Shown in pieces: positions 43,217-51,989 of a stretch of DNA of 64,000 nucleotides. The stretch spans positions 248,001 through 312,000 of the forward strand of contig CAWJCU010000002.1 in NCBI GenBank assembly GCA_963841455.1, read 5' to 3'. A program made the translations under genes and the position numbers. The first letter of the stretch is position 1. Every line of letters starts with the position of its first letter. This DNA comes from JAWVFM01 sp963841455 (GTDB taxonomy: Bacteria > Actinomycetota > Thermoleophilia > Solirubrobacterales > 70-9). Below the pieces are notes generated by a model that worked only from the letters and a program-made list of their open reading frames with translations, did no database searches and had not been told where the DNA came from.

Positions 43217-43882
43217 TCAGGACCGGATCACGCTGGCGGCGAGCCATATCGCCTCCTCGATCGCGATGTCGGGCACGCCGCGCACCTGGGTCGCGACGAT
43301 CAGCGCCCGGCGCGTCTTCGAGCTGGGGGCGGCGCCCGTGGCGGGGTCGCCGAAGAGCAGCGCGATCGGACGAAGCTCGTCGGCAACGACGAGCGTGCCG
43401 GCGGGAAGCGGGCGCTCGAGCGCCTCGCCCGGCGCGGAGAGCCTGACGCCGAGCCTGCCCGTCACCTTCTCGGCGTCGAACGCTCGGAGCGCGACCCCCG
43501 ACTCGACGATCCCGATCGTGATCGCGTCCTCGAGCAGATTGCGGCTCACGAACCCGCCGTGGAACATCCGCTCGAGGGCCAGCTGCTCGACGGGGGTCGG
43601 CTGCTCGTCGGGGTCGAGGCCGATATGGCGGAAGAAGACCCTGTAGGCCCAGGGGATCGCCTGGTGGCGGAGGTTGATCGCCTGTGCTCCGGCAAAACGA
43701 TCCGAGAGCCCGCGAAGCCGCCCGCGGACGTGCGCGGTAGTCCTCGACATCCGCGCGTCGAGCACGAGGTAGCGAAGGCCGAGGCCCGGGAGCTCGTCCG
43801 CAAGCTCCGCGGCGACGAAACCGGCCTCGGGAATAGCCTCCTCCTCCTCGACATCTGGGCCCTGGGGGCCCGGTTCGGTCAT
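43217..43882 (-). CDS. B3/B4 tRNA-binding-domain protein
   Basis: A 221-residue soluble protein resembling the B3/B4 domain of phenylalanyl-tRNA synthetase beta chain, which occurs alone in many bacteria and may edit or bind amino acids. Typical blocks are AINLRHQAIPWAYRVFFRHIG, GGFVSRNLLEDAITIGIVESGV and TRRALIVATQVRGVP. Its ATG overlaps the stop of the redoxin gene (ATGA), so it is the third gene of the transporter operon, an unexpected partner. The function there is unknown. Confidence 0.8.
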   Translation of the reverse strand: MTEPGPQGPDVEEEEAIPEAGFVAAELADELPGLGLRYLVLDARMSRTTAHVRGRLRGLSDRFAGAQAINLRHQAIPWAYRVFFRHIGLDPDEQPTPVEQLALERMFHGGFVSRNLLEDAITIGIVESGVALRAFDAEKVTGRLGVRLSAPGEALERPLPAGTLVVADELRPIALLFGDPATGAAPSSKTRRALIVATQVRGVPDIAIEEAIWLAASVIRS

Positions 43883-44589
43883 CGCGACGCCGCCGCCCTC
43901 CGCGCCGACGCGGCGATCAGCTGGCGGACGTCGGCCGTGAGCTTCGCTTCGGTGAGCGCGCTCTCGCCCGCCCGGGCACCCGCGAAGATCCCGCCCGGGT
44001 ATGCGAGGGCGACCGTGGGGCAGCCGCCGACCCGGTAGAGATCGGACACGGCGCCGTCGCGGTCCCATCCAACCGGCAGGCGCCATCCGTGTGCGGCCAC
44101 GGTCCGGTCGACCTCGCTGCGGTCGTCGCGAACATCGATCGAGAGGAAGTTCACGCGGCCGCGGTAGCGCTGGGCAACCTTCGCAACCAGGTCCTGCGTC
44201 GGTAGGCAGCTGGCGCCCTGCAGAAACCAGAACGAGATCACGAGCGGCCGGTTGAAGAGGTCGCACACGCGGATCGCGCGAAAGCGGGGCGGGACCTGGC
44301 AGGCCGACCGACGGCGCTCGTCGGGCGGACACGGATTGTCCGAGGTCGCGCAATCGTCCTGGAAGACGTTGGCGTCGGCGTCGGGACCGCCGCGAACGTT
44401 AGGCACGGCGAACTCGGGCAGGGGGCGGCCGCGAACAGTGGCGCTTACCCCGAGCAGGCCACCCGCCGCGTCGCTCACCGTGTTATACGTGGCGATCGCG
44501 ATCAGCACGAGGAAGGCAAGGCCGACGAAGACCACGTAGCGAGCGCCGGCGCGCGCCGCCTTTCGGGGAGGCTCGCCACCGCCGGCCAT
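43879..44589 (-). CDS. Membrane-anchored redoxin (TlpA/thioredoxin-like)
   Basis: A 236-residue protein with one N-terminal membrane helix (YVVFVGLAFLVLIAIATYNTV) and an extracytoplasmic thioredoxin-like domain. The active-site region is SFWFLQGASCLPTQDLV, with a single cysteine where CxxC is usual, so it may act as a peroxiredoxin-like or single-cysteine redoxin. Additional cysteines lie in the loop before it (DDCATSDNPCPPDERRRSACQV). Stop-start overlaps link it with the transporter before and the B3/B4 gene after. Confidence 0.8.
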   Translation of the reverse strand: MAGGGEPPRKAARAGARYVVFVGLAFLVLIAIATYNTVSDAAGGLLGVSATVRGRPLPEFAVPNVRGGPDADANVFQDDCATSDNPCPPDERRRSACQVPPRFRAIRVCDLFNRPLVISFWFLQGASCLPTQDLVAKVAQRYRGRVNFLSIDVRDDRSEVDRTVAAHGWRLPVGWDRDGAVSDLYRVGGCPTVALAYPGGIFAGARAGESALTEAKLTADVRQLIAASARRAAASR

Positions 44590-47252
44590 CAGCGGCGGGC
44601 GAAGCGGGCCGCGACCCGTGAGGGCAGCCGGCGGCGCGGAGCCTGGCCGCGGGGGAGCGCGAGCGAGAGCTGGAAGCCGCCCTCCGCCCACACCAGCGCG
44701 GCGGGCAGCACCGCGAGCACACCCGCGAGCGCGACCGCGAGATCGAGGACCGTTACCAGCCCGAAGTCGCTGAGCATCCTGATGTCGGAGACGATCAACA
44801 CGGCGAAACCGGCGATGGCGGTGATGCCGGAGGCGAGCACCGCGGCGCCGGTACGAGAGTAGGCGCGGCGCAGCGCCTCGCCGACGGTGCCGCCGCCGGC
44901 GCGCTCCTCGTGGAAGCGGGCGGAGAGGATGACGCTGAACTCGGTTGCGATCGCGATGACGAGCGCCCCGAGGGTGGCGGAGAGCGGATTGAGCGGCACG
45001 CCGGTCGCGAAGAGCACGAGCGACGACCAGCCGGTCGCGAAGACGATCGGGATCAGCGGCACGAGCGCGCGACGGGCGGACCGGTAGACGGCGAGCAGAA
45101 CGAGCGCCACCGCTACGAGGGCGGCGAGGGTCGCCCAGGGGCGCCGCGAGCTCTGGGCGGAGTTCGCGTCGGCGAAGAGGACCGGGAGGCCGACCAACTG
45201 GGCGGTGACCCCGGGCGGCGGCCCCTTCGGGCCGGCGACCAGCTGGCCGCGGATGTCGTCGTAGAGCTGCTCCTGCCGATCGAACGGAAGGGCCTTGACG
45301 CGGAACTGGATCACCGTCGTGCTCGGCTGCCCGGGACCGCCGGGCCGCGCGATGAACGCATCCCGGAAGTACGGCGGCAGCAGCTTCAGCACGTCGCGGA
45401 CCTCGGACCGGGTGATCGACCCGCTCGACTGGAAGAGGTCCGGCAGGGCGATGGCGGGACAGATCTCCGCCCGATGCGAGAGGCACGACGGGTATTGGCC
45501 GTTGAAGCCGTGGCTTGAAAGAACGCGGTGCTCGAACGAAGACATCCACTCCACGACGCGTGGGTCGGCGAGGTGCTTGGCCGTCACCGTGACATCGACC
45601 TCTCCGGACGCGCCGGTCGTGCGCTGGATCTGCGTGACCCCGGCAAGCGCCGGAAGGTCCCGCGGAAGCAGCGCCCGGAAGTCCGAGACAAGGCCGATCT
45701 GGCTGCTCACCGCCCATCCGGCGGCAGCGAGGAGTGCGCCGGCGAGAAGGATGCGACCCGGAGCCGCGATCGACGCGCCCAACACACGCCGGCCGAGCGC
45801 GCTCAGGTGGGGCCGCAGGCGAGTCGTCGAAATCCGGGGAACGCGCGGCGCTCGTCGCCTCCCTCTCCCCTCGCGTGAGCCCGTAAGGGACAGGATCGAC
45901 AGGCCGGCCGTCACGGCAAGCGCGAACGCGACCACGACCCCGATCACCAGCAGAACGGCGAAGCTGTGGATGAGCGGAATCGGGGAGAGGAACGGCAGCA
46001 GCAGGACGATGAAGCCGGCGGCCGTGGCGAGCGCCGCGGTCCCGATCACCGGACCGCCGCCCGCCGCGGCCTCGACCGCCGCCCGAACCGGCCGCGACCC
46101 CGACGCAACGCGCTCGTCGAAGCGCGCCTGAAGCTGGATCGCGTAGTCGACGGCGAGGCCGATCAGCACGGGCAGCACCGCGATCGCCGCCAGGGTCAGC
46201 GAACCGCCAGCGAGCGAGAGGATCCCGAACGCGATCGCCGTCGCGCCGAGCGCGAGAGCGAGCGGCAGGAGGCGGAGCGGCGGGCCGAAGACGAGAGCGA
46301 GCGTGACCGCCATGACCGCCAGGGCGACCGCGAGGAGGATGAAGGTCTGGCTCGAGAGCTCGTGCCCCAGACCCTCCACCACGACCGGCACCCCGCTCAC
46401 CACGTAGCTGCCACCGTGAAGGTTGAAGTGCGGGTCGGAGACCGCGGCGCGGTAGAGGTCGATCGCCTGACGCTTCTCGGCCTCGCTCATCCCGGGACGG
46501 AGTCGCACGTAGATCATCGCCGAGCTCGCGCTTGGGAAGAGCGAGGAGAACTGCGCCTTGGGGACGTTGCCCGTCAGCCTCGAGTCGAAGACGACGGAGC
46601 TCACGAACCTGGGGTTCGAGAGGCTTGGAAGTCCGGTCTGGCCAGCCCTGACCGCGAGAGCTCCGAGGCTCTGCTGGAATTGCTGGAGCACCGCGTTGGC
46701 GGCGATCAGCGCAGCCTGGCGCTGGCCCGCCGGGTTGTAGCCCTGCTTCCTCGCGCGCGCCGCAGCGCGAAGGCCCGCCGCCTTGGCTGCGAGCTGAGCC
46801 TGCTGCTGCTCCTGGGTGAAGAGCTGGCTCGCGCGGATCGCGAACTGGTTGAGGAATGTCGCCGGGCCGTAGACGGCGAAGCTCGGATGGAGCGCGGCGA
46901 TCTTCGCGCACGGAGCCGGGGCCGGCTCGTTCGGGAACACCCGCCCGCCCTTCGCCTTGCCCGAAAGGCAGCCCTCCAACGCGAGAAGGCGATCGCGTTG
47001 CGGGGTCAGGAGAAGGCGGCCTAGGTCGTCGCGCACCATCACCACGACCGGGTCGTCGCCGAACTGATCGTGGAACTCCTGCGTCGCCGCGTAGGTCTGC
47101 GAGTTGCGATCGACGAGCGAGCTCACCGACGCGTCGGGCGCCAGGCGCAGCGCGGCGATGGCGCCGATCAGCGTCAGGAGGATGGCCACGACGACGACCT
47201 GCGTCGGCCGCTCGACCGCCCGCCCGGCCACCCGCGCGAAGAAGCCCTTCAC
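44589..47252 (-). CDS. RND-superfamily/MMPL-type transporter
   Basis: An 887-residue membrane protein with the duplicated layout of MMPL/HpnN transporters: a first helix (VVVVAILLTLIGAIAALRLAP), a large periplasmic loop, a five-helix bundle, then the same order repeated. Bundle features are GLAVDYAIQLQARFDE and the second-half ATEFSVILSARFHEE. Members export lipids, hopanoids or mycolic precursors; the substrate is not known here. It starts an overlapping three-gene operon with redoxin and B3/B4 genes, and lies 106 bp downstream of the Mkl-type ATPase gene. Confidence 0.88.
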   Translation of the reverse strand: MKGFFARVAGRAVERPTQVVVVAILLTLIGAIAALRLAPDASVSSLVDRNSQTYAATQEFHDQFGDDPVVVMVRDDLGRLLLTPQRDRLLALEGCLSGKAKGGRVFPNEPAPAPCAKIAALHPSFAVYGPATFLNQFAIRASQLFTQEQQQAQLAAKAAGLRAAARARKQGYNPAGQRQAALIAANAVLQQFQQSLGALAVRAGQTGLPSLSNPRFVSSVVFDSRLTGNVPKAQFSSLFPSASSAMIYVRLRPGMSEAEKRQAIDLYRAAVSDPHFNLHGGSYVVSGVPVVVEGLGHELSSQTFILLAVALAVMAVTLALVFGPPLRLLPLALALGATAIAFGILSLAGGSLTLAAIAVLPVLIGLAVDYAIQLQARFDERVASGSRPVRAAVEAAAGGGPVIGTAALATAAGFIVLLLPFLSPIPLIHSFAVLLVIGVVVAFALAVTAGLSILSLTGSREGRGRRRAPRVPRISTTRLRPHLSALGRRVLGASIAAPGRILLAGALLAAAGWAVSSQIGLVSDFRALLPRDLPALAGVTQIQRTTGASGEVDVTVTAKHLADPRVVEWMSSFEHRVLSSHGFNGQYPSCLSHRAEICPAIALPDLFQSSGSITRSEVRDVLKLLPPYFRDAFIARPGGPGQPSTTVIQFRVKALPFDRQEQLYDDIRGQLVAGPKGPPPGVTAQLVGLPVLFADANSAQSSRRPWATLAALVAVALVLLAVYRSARRALVPLIPIVFATGWSSLVLFATGVPLNPLSATLGALVIAIATEFSVILSARFHEERAGGGTVGEALRRAYSRTGAAVLASGITAIAGFAVLIVSDIRMLSDFGLVTVLDLAVALAGVLAVLPAALVWAEGGFQLSLALPRGQAPRRRLPSRVAARFARR

Positions 47253-47358
47253 GCGGGAGAGGTTACGTCGCGGCCAAGCGCCGCGCCTCGGTTAGGGGGG
47301 GTTCAAGGTGTAAGCAGGACCGCTTCACCGGGGGCCTGGGCCCGGTCGACGCCCGGGC

Positions 47359-48369
47359 TCAGTCCATCGCCAGGGGGCCCTCGATCTCGGCGTTGAGGAA
47401 CTGAGCGACGAACTCGTTGTCGGACTCGAACAGCTCCGCGGCCGGGCCACTCTCGACGATCCGCCCCTTCCAGAGCACCGCGAGGAAGTCCGCGATCCGG
47501 CGTGCCGTCCCGAGATCGTGGCTGATCACCATGTAGCAGCCCGCGTTCTCCTCGTGGATCTCGCGGATCAGCTCGCACAGGAGCGCCGTGCGCACCGGGT
47601 CGAGGCCCGAGTCCGGCTCGTCGAAGAACACGATCGCAGGGTCGAGCACCAGCGCGCGCGCGAAGCCTGCGCGCTTTCGCATACCGCCCGAAAGCTCGTT
47701 CGGCATCTTGTCGGTGGCGGTGCCCAGGCCGACCTCGTTGAGTCGGCGGTTGCAGATCTCGCCAATCTCCTCCTCCGACTTGTCGGTGTGCTGGCGGAGC
47801 GGAAAGGCCGTGTTGTCGAAGACGTTCATCGAGCCGAACAGCGCGCCATCCTGGAACAGCAGGCCGAACTTCTTCCGCATCTCGAACAGCTCGTCGTCGG
47901 TCATCGAGGGCACCGACTCGCCGTGGACGAGGATGTCACCCGAGTCGGGGTAGAGCAGGCCGACGATGTGCTTGATGAGCACGCTCTTGCCGGTCCCCGA
48001 GGGGCCGAGGACCATCGAGATCTGGTCGTCGGGGATACCGAGGTTCAGCCCGTTGAGGATGCGGGTGCGGCCGAACTGCTTGACGACGTCGATGATCTCG
48101 ATCGCGTCCTCGCCGCCATGGTCGCGCTTCTCGCCGGTGTGCCAGCGGTAGGGATTCGTCTCCGAGCGCTCGACGCCCGGGATGATGTAGTCCTTGTTCA
48201 GCATGCCCAGCTCGGGGGCGGGCTCGACGTAGTCGTCGCTCGATCCTTCAGGCGGCGCCGTCGGCTGCCGCGGGCCGGTTCTCGCCGGCTCGGAGGGCGA
48301 CGCGACGCCGGGCTCTTCCCGCGGCTCCTCGCGTGCGGCCTGGTCGGTTTGGTCCGGGCTCTCCGTCAT
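47359..48369 (-). CDS. MCE-type ABC transporter ATPase (Mkl/MlaF-like)
   Basis: A 336-residue ATPase. Walker A is GPSGTGKS, the signature LSGGMRKR and Walker B VFFDEPDSGLDP, in the form typical of Mkl/MlaF lipid transporters. An extra acidic, proline-rich N-terminus of about 80 residues precedes the domain. The gene lies 1 bp after the second YrbE-like permease gene. Together they form the membrane core of a lipid importer; MCE substrate-binding proteins were not found in the window. Confidence 0.9.
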   Translation of the reverse strand: MTESPDQTDQAAREEPREEPGVASPSEPARTGPRQPTAPPEGSSDDYVEPAPELGMLNKDYIIPGVERSETNPYRWHTGEKRDHGGEDAIEIIDVVKQFGRTRILNGLNLGIPDDQISMVLGPSGTGKSVLIKHIVGLLYPDSGDILVHGESVPSMTDDELFEMRKKFGLLFQDGALFGSMNVFDNTAFPLRQHTDKSEEEIGEICNRRLNEVGLGTATDKMPNELSGGMRKRAGFARALVLDPAIVFFDEPDSGLDPVRTALLCELIREIHEENAGCYMVISHDLGTARRIADFLAVLWKGRIVESGPAAELFESDNEFVAQFLNAEIEGPLAMD

Positions 48370-48370
48370 C

Positions 48371-49165
48371 TCAACCTCCGATTGGTGCTCGCGGATTCGC
48401 CCCCCAGAAGACCAGGGTCCCGAGCATGCCGATGATGTGGACCAAGACGATGTTGAGGACCATCGACTTCGCGGTCGCAGTCCCGACCCCGACGGGTCCA
48501 CCTCCCGCCGTGTAGCCGTAGTAGCAGCCGACCAGGACGATGACCGTCGCCATCGTCATCCCCTTGATGAGGCTGAATAAGAGGTCGGGTGGGTTCTGGA
48601 ACTCCCAGAAGATCAGGAAGTAGCCGCCCGAGGAGACCTCGGCGATCTGCTTGACGACCGCCAGCCAGCTCGCGAAGTAGCCGACCCCGACCCCGAACAG
48701 GTAGATGAAGGGAAGCGTCAGCCAGGCCGCGAGCAGCCGCGTCGCGCAGAGGAAGATCATCGGGTTGACGCCCATCACCTCGAGGGCGTCGATCTCGTCG
48801 GAGATCCGCATCGCGCCGATCTCGGCGACGATCCCGGTCCCGACCTTGGCGGCCATCATGTAGCCGAAGGCGTAGGGGATGACCTCGCGCAGATCGCACC
48901 AGGCGGCGAAGACGCCGGCGTAGGAGGGCGAGCCGACCGAGCGGTTGAAGTAGGCGCCCTCGATGCCGCACTGAAGGCCGAGGATGAAGGTGAGACCCCA
49001 GATGACGATCGCCGAGCCGGTGATCAGAAGGCCCGCCTGGCGCAGCGACTCGCCGAAGAAGTTGAAGACGCGCCCGGAGTAGACGAGGCCCAGGACCCGC
49101 CCGGAGAAGCGGGCGATCTCGCCGAGCGAGCCGAGCCAGTCTCTTGGAACCGCGAGCCAGCTCAC
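48371..49165 (-). CDS. YrbE/MlaE-like ABC permease (second copy)
   Basis: The 264-residue permease has five or so membrane helices and the MlaE-family block with DEIDALEVMGVNPMIFLCATR, which contacts the ATPase. It is paralogous to the upstream permease and overlaps it by 4 bp. Two YrbE genes followed by an Mkl gene is the usual core of MCE loci. It starts with GTG. Confidence 0.9.
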   Translation of the reverse strand: MSWLAVPRDWLGSLGEIARFSGRVLGLVYSGRVFNFFGESLRQAGLLITGSAIVIWGLTFILGLQCGIEGAYFNRSVGSPSYAGVFAAWCDLREVIPYAFGYMMAAKVGTGIVAEIGAMRISDEIDALEVMGVNPMIFLCATRLLAAWLTLPFIYLFGVGVGYFASWLAVVKQIAEVSSGGYFLIFWEFQNPPDLLFSLIKGMTMATVIVLVGCYYGYTAGGGPVGVGTATAKSMVLNIVLVHIIGMLGTLVFWGANPRAPIGG

Positions 49166-49968
49166 CGGATCTGCGAGATCTCAGGATGGGTGGCGAGGAG
49201 CGTCTGGGTGAAGACGTAGTTGAAGGCAAAGACGCCGAGGAAGGCGATCACCACCGCCTCGTTGACGGCTCGACCAACCCCCTCAGCGCCGCCGGAGGCG
49301 TTCATCCCCTTGTAGCAGCAGACGATCGCGATCACGGCCCCGAAGAGGGTGCATTTGACCAACGACCCCCACAGATCGGTGATCGAGGCGTTCGAGAACA
49401 GGGTCGCGAAGAAGCCCCCCAATGGCTGGCCGTAGGCGATCTCGGCGAAGATCCCGCCCGAGATCCCGAACAGCAGGGCGTAGATGTCCATCAGGCCGGT
49501 GATCAGCATCAGGCTCAAAAAGCGCGGGACGACGAGGTTTTTGATCGGGTCGACGCCGAGGACCTGCAGCGCGTCGAGCTCCTCGCGGATCTTCCGGGCC
49601 CCGAGGTCGGCGGTGATCGCGGTCCCGGCGACCCCGGCGACGACCACCGCGGTGACGAAGGGGGCGAACTCGCGCACCGAGGCCAAGATGAAAAAGCCCC
49701 CGAGGCGGTCGAGGGCGCCGAAGAGGGTGAGGAAGTTCGCCGCCTGAAGGCCGGGGGCCCCGAACCCGAAGGCGATCGTCGAGATCATCATCGGGAACCA
49801 GCACAGCTGCAGCGCGAACAGGAACTGGCCGATGAACTCGCCGCCGTAGGGGTAGGGGGGCTTGACCGTGGCGACCATCGTCTTCCCGGTCAGGATGACC
49901 ATGTTGCCGACCTGCTCAAAGAGCCCCTTGGCAGGAAGAAAAGCCCTATCGGCAACGGTTCTGACCAT
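49162..49968 (-). CDS. YrbE/MlaE-like ABC permease (first copy)
   Basis: A 268-residue MlaE-family permease whose REELDALQVLGVDPIKNLVVPR loop is the family signature. The ATG at 49968 has a GGAGGAG ribosome site and is preferred to open frame upstream, which extends beyond an untranslated region. It is the first gene of the probable operon YrbE-YrbE-Mkl. The promoter should lie in the gap to the divergent lipoprotein gene. Confidence 0.9.
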   Translation of the reverse strand: MVRTVADRAFLPAKGLFEQVGNMVILTGKTMVATVKPPYPYGGEFIGQFLFALQLCWFPMMISTIAFGFGAPGLQAANFLTLFGALDRLGGFFILASVREFAPFVTAVVVAGVAGTAITADLGARKIREELDALQVLGVDPIKNLVVPRFLSLMLITGLMDIYALLFGISGGIFAEIAYGQPLGGFFATLFSNASITDLWGSLVKCTLFGAVIAIVCCYKGMNASGGAEGVGRAVNEAVVIAFLGVFAFNYVFTQTLLATHPEISQIR

Positions 49969-50108
49969 TCGCTCCTCCCCGGCCCGCTCCCCAGCGCGCC
50001 GGCATCCCCTCGGACACAAGGAAATGTATTCCATGCCGCGGCCCTCCGCCACCCCGAACCGTCAGACCTGCGTTTGAAGCCGATGCTGGGTGGTATGTTC
50101 CCCGCGCC

Positions 50109-50846
50109 TTGGGGGAGAACGGCACAAGCGCGGCGGCGCCGCGGCTTCGCGCCCCGGCCAGGGCCATTGCCTCGCTCACGCTCGTCGCGCTGACCGCCGC
50201 GCTCGCAGCCTGCGGCGGCGGCTCCAGCGAGTTCGCCGACGAGCCGTCCGGGAATTTCCAGGTGACGGTCGACAAGTCGAGCTTCCCCAACCGCCAGCAC
50301 ATCTCGGAGCGGACCGACCTCGTGCTCGGGCTGAGCAATCCCTCGGAGAAGAAGGCGGTCCCTGACCTCGCGATCACCATCTGGACCGGCGAGACGAAGG
50401 CCAACGGCTCGTTCAACACCCGGCTCGACAACCCTGCGCTCGCGAACCCGAGCCGTCCCGTCTGGATCCTCGAGAACAAGTATCCGAAGCTCCTCGGCAA
50501 CGGCGTCACGCTCGCCAACGTGGAGAAGGCACCGAGCGCGGGCGCCGAGACGGCGCTGACCGACACCTACAGCTTCGGCCCGTTGAAGCCGGGGAAGTCG
50601 AAGGTGATCGACTGGCGGGTGACCCCCGCGACCACCGGCACCTACACGGTGCACTACGTGGTGGCCGCGGGGCTTGGCGGCAAGGCGAAGGCGGTCACGC
50701 CGGCCGGCGGGCCGGTCAAGGGTGAGTTCGTCGTGACGATCGGCTCCAAGCCGCCGCAGACGTGCGTGCTTCCGAACGGCCAGATCGTGAGCGGGAAATG
50801 TCAGCTCAGCGGTGGCGGGACCGCCGGCGGGTCCGGCGGGCAGTAG
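50109..50846 (+). CDS. Lipoprotein of unknown function
   Basis: A 245-residue protein with a TTG start and a signal peptide ending in the lipobox ALAAC (cysteine about residue 35), so it is a cell-surface lipoprotein. The mature part looks like a beta-rich immunoglobulin-like or DUF11-type domain: SERTDLVLGLSNPSEKKAVPDLAITI and TPATTGTYTVHYVVAAGL. No other domain is seen. A candidate -10 (TATGTT at 50094-50099) lies just before the start, so the message may be leaderless. It overlaps the sugar dehydrogenase start. Confidence 0.75.
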   Translation: MGENGTSAAAPRLRAPARAIASLTLVALTAALAACGGGSSEFADEPSGNFQVTVDKSSFPNRQHISERTDLVLGLSNPSEKKAVPDLAITIWTGETKANGSFNTRLDNPALANPSRPVWILENKYPKLLGNGVTLANVEKAPSAGAETALTDTYSFGPLKPGKSKVIDWRVTPATTGTYTVHYVVAAGLGGKAKAVTPAGGPVKGEFVVTIGSKPPQTCVLPNGQIVSGKCQLSGGGTAGGSGGQ

Positions 50847-51967
50847 CGGCCACGGCAGCTGCTCGCGGTGGCGGGAGCGGGGCTCGCGTTGGCGGCGGGC
50901 GGCCGCCGCGTCCGGAGAAGGCCGGCCGCAGCGTCGGGCTCCATCAGATCGGCAGCTTCGATGAGCCGATCGACGTGGTGGCGGCGCCCGGCGTGAGCCG
51001 CACGATCTACGTCGTCGAGAGACCGGGCCATGTCGTCGCGGTGCGCGGAAGCCATCGCCACTCGTTCCTCGACATCGCACGCCGGACGACCACGGACGGC
51101 GAGCGCGGCCTCCTGTCGATCGCCTTCAGCCCGCGCTTTCAGCGCGACCACCTCGTCTATGGGTACTACACAAACCGCGCCGGCAACATCGAGGTCGACT
51201 CGTTCCGGGCCTCGGCGAAGAGCGCGCACCGTGGCTCGCGGAGGAAGGTGATCGTGGTGCCGCATCCGGGGCAGTCGAACCACAACGGCGGCCAGCTCGA
51301 GTTCGGGCCGGACGGCTACCTCTACCTCGGAACGGGCGACGGGGGCGGCGCCGGCGATCAGCCCGGCAACGCTCAGAACCCCAACGTTCTCCTCGGCAAG
51401 CTCCTGCGGATCGCGCCGCACCGCCACGGCAAGCGCTACGGCGTGCCACACTCGAACCCGTTCGTCGGCAAGCGAGGGCGCGAGGAGATCTTCGCGCTCG
51501 GGCTGCGCAACCCGTTCCGATTCTCCTTCGACCGCGGCCGCATCGCCATCGGCGACGTCGGCCAGGACTCACAGGAGGAGATCGACTACGAGACCCACCA
51601 CTCGCTCCGAGGCGCCAACTTCGGCTGGAACCGGTTCGAGGGGACGCACATCTACAACTCGGGCACCCGGCTTCGCCGCGGCCACTACGAGCCCCCGATC
51701 CACACTTACCCGCACGGCCCAGGGTGCGCGATCATCGGCGGCTACGTCGTACGCGACCCGCGCCTCAGCGGGCTGCGGGGCCGCTACGTGTACACCGACC
51801 TCTGTCTGGGGGCGCTTCGCAGCCTCCGGCCGAGCAAGCGGAGGGGAAGACACGACCACGCGCTCGGCGCGCAAGTGTCCAATCCCAACTCGTTCGGAGA
51901 GGCGCACCGCCACCTCTACGTCGCCTCGGGCGACGGGCCCGTCTACAGGCTCGTCCCCAAGCACTGA
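50798..51967 (+). CDS. PQQ-dependent sugar dehydrogenase-like (glucose/sorbosone dehydrogenase family)
   Basis: The protein is a six-bladed beta propeller of the soluble PQQ glucose dehydrogenase type. Motifs include ERPGHVVAVR, GERGLLSIAFSPRF, HPGQSNHNGGQLEFGPDGYLY (the conserved NHNGG), and EEIFALGLRNPFRFSFDR. The start is ATG at 50798; the N-terminal hydrophobic signal (LLAVAGAGLALAAGG) is best read in another frame, so two compensating shifts near 50862-50900 are suspected. Whether PQQ is used is uncertain. It may be secreted. Confidence 0.85.
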   Translation: MSAQRWRDRRRVRRAVAATAAARGGGSGARVGGGRPPRPEKAGRSVGLHQIGSFDEPIDVVAAPGVSRTIYVVERPGHVVAVRGSHRHSFLDIARRTTTDGERGLLSIAFSPRFQRDHLVYGYYTNRAGNIEVDSFRASAKSAHRGSRRKVIVVPHPGQSNHNGGQLEFGPDGYLYLGTGDGGGAGDQPGNAQNPNVLLGKLLRIAPHRHGKRYGVPHSNPFVGKRGREEIFALGLRNPFRFSFDRGRIAIGDVGQDSQEEIDYETHHSLRGANFGWNRFEGTHIYNSGTRLRRGHYEPPIHTYPHGPGCAIIGGYVVRDPRLSGLRGRYVYTDLCLGALRSLRPSKRRGRHDHALGAQVSNPNSFGEAHRHLYVASGDGPVYRLVPKH

Positions 51968-51989
51968 CGCGGTAGAGTCCCTCGAAGCG

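Noticed and set aside
44590..46911. Long minus-strand open frame upstream of the redoxin start
   Set aside because: It overlaps the RND transporter in another frame and is arginine-rich with no motif, so it is a shadow; the redoxin starts at 44589.
47253..47358. Terminator-like palindrome with GGGCCCGG and GCCCGGGC blocks between the RND transporter and the Mkl gene
   Set aside because: The arms do not pair well over more than a few bases when aligned, so it is not listed as a terminator.
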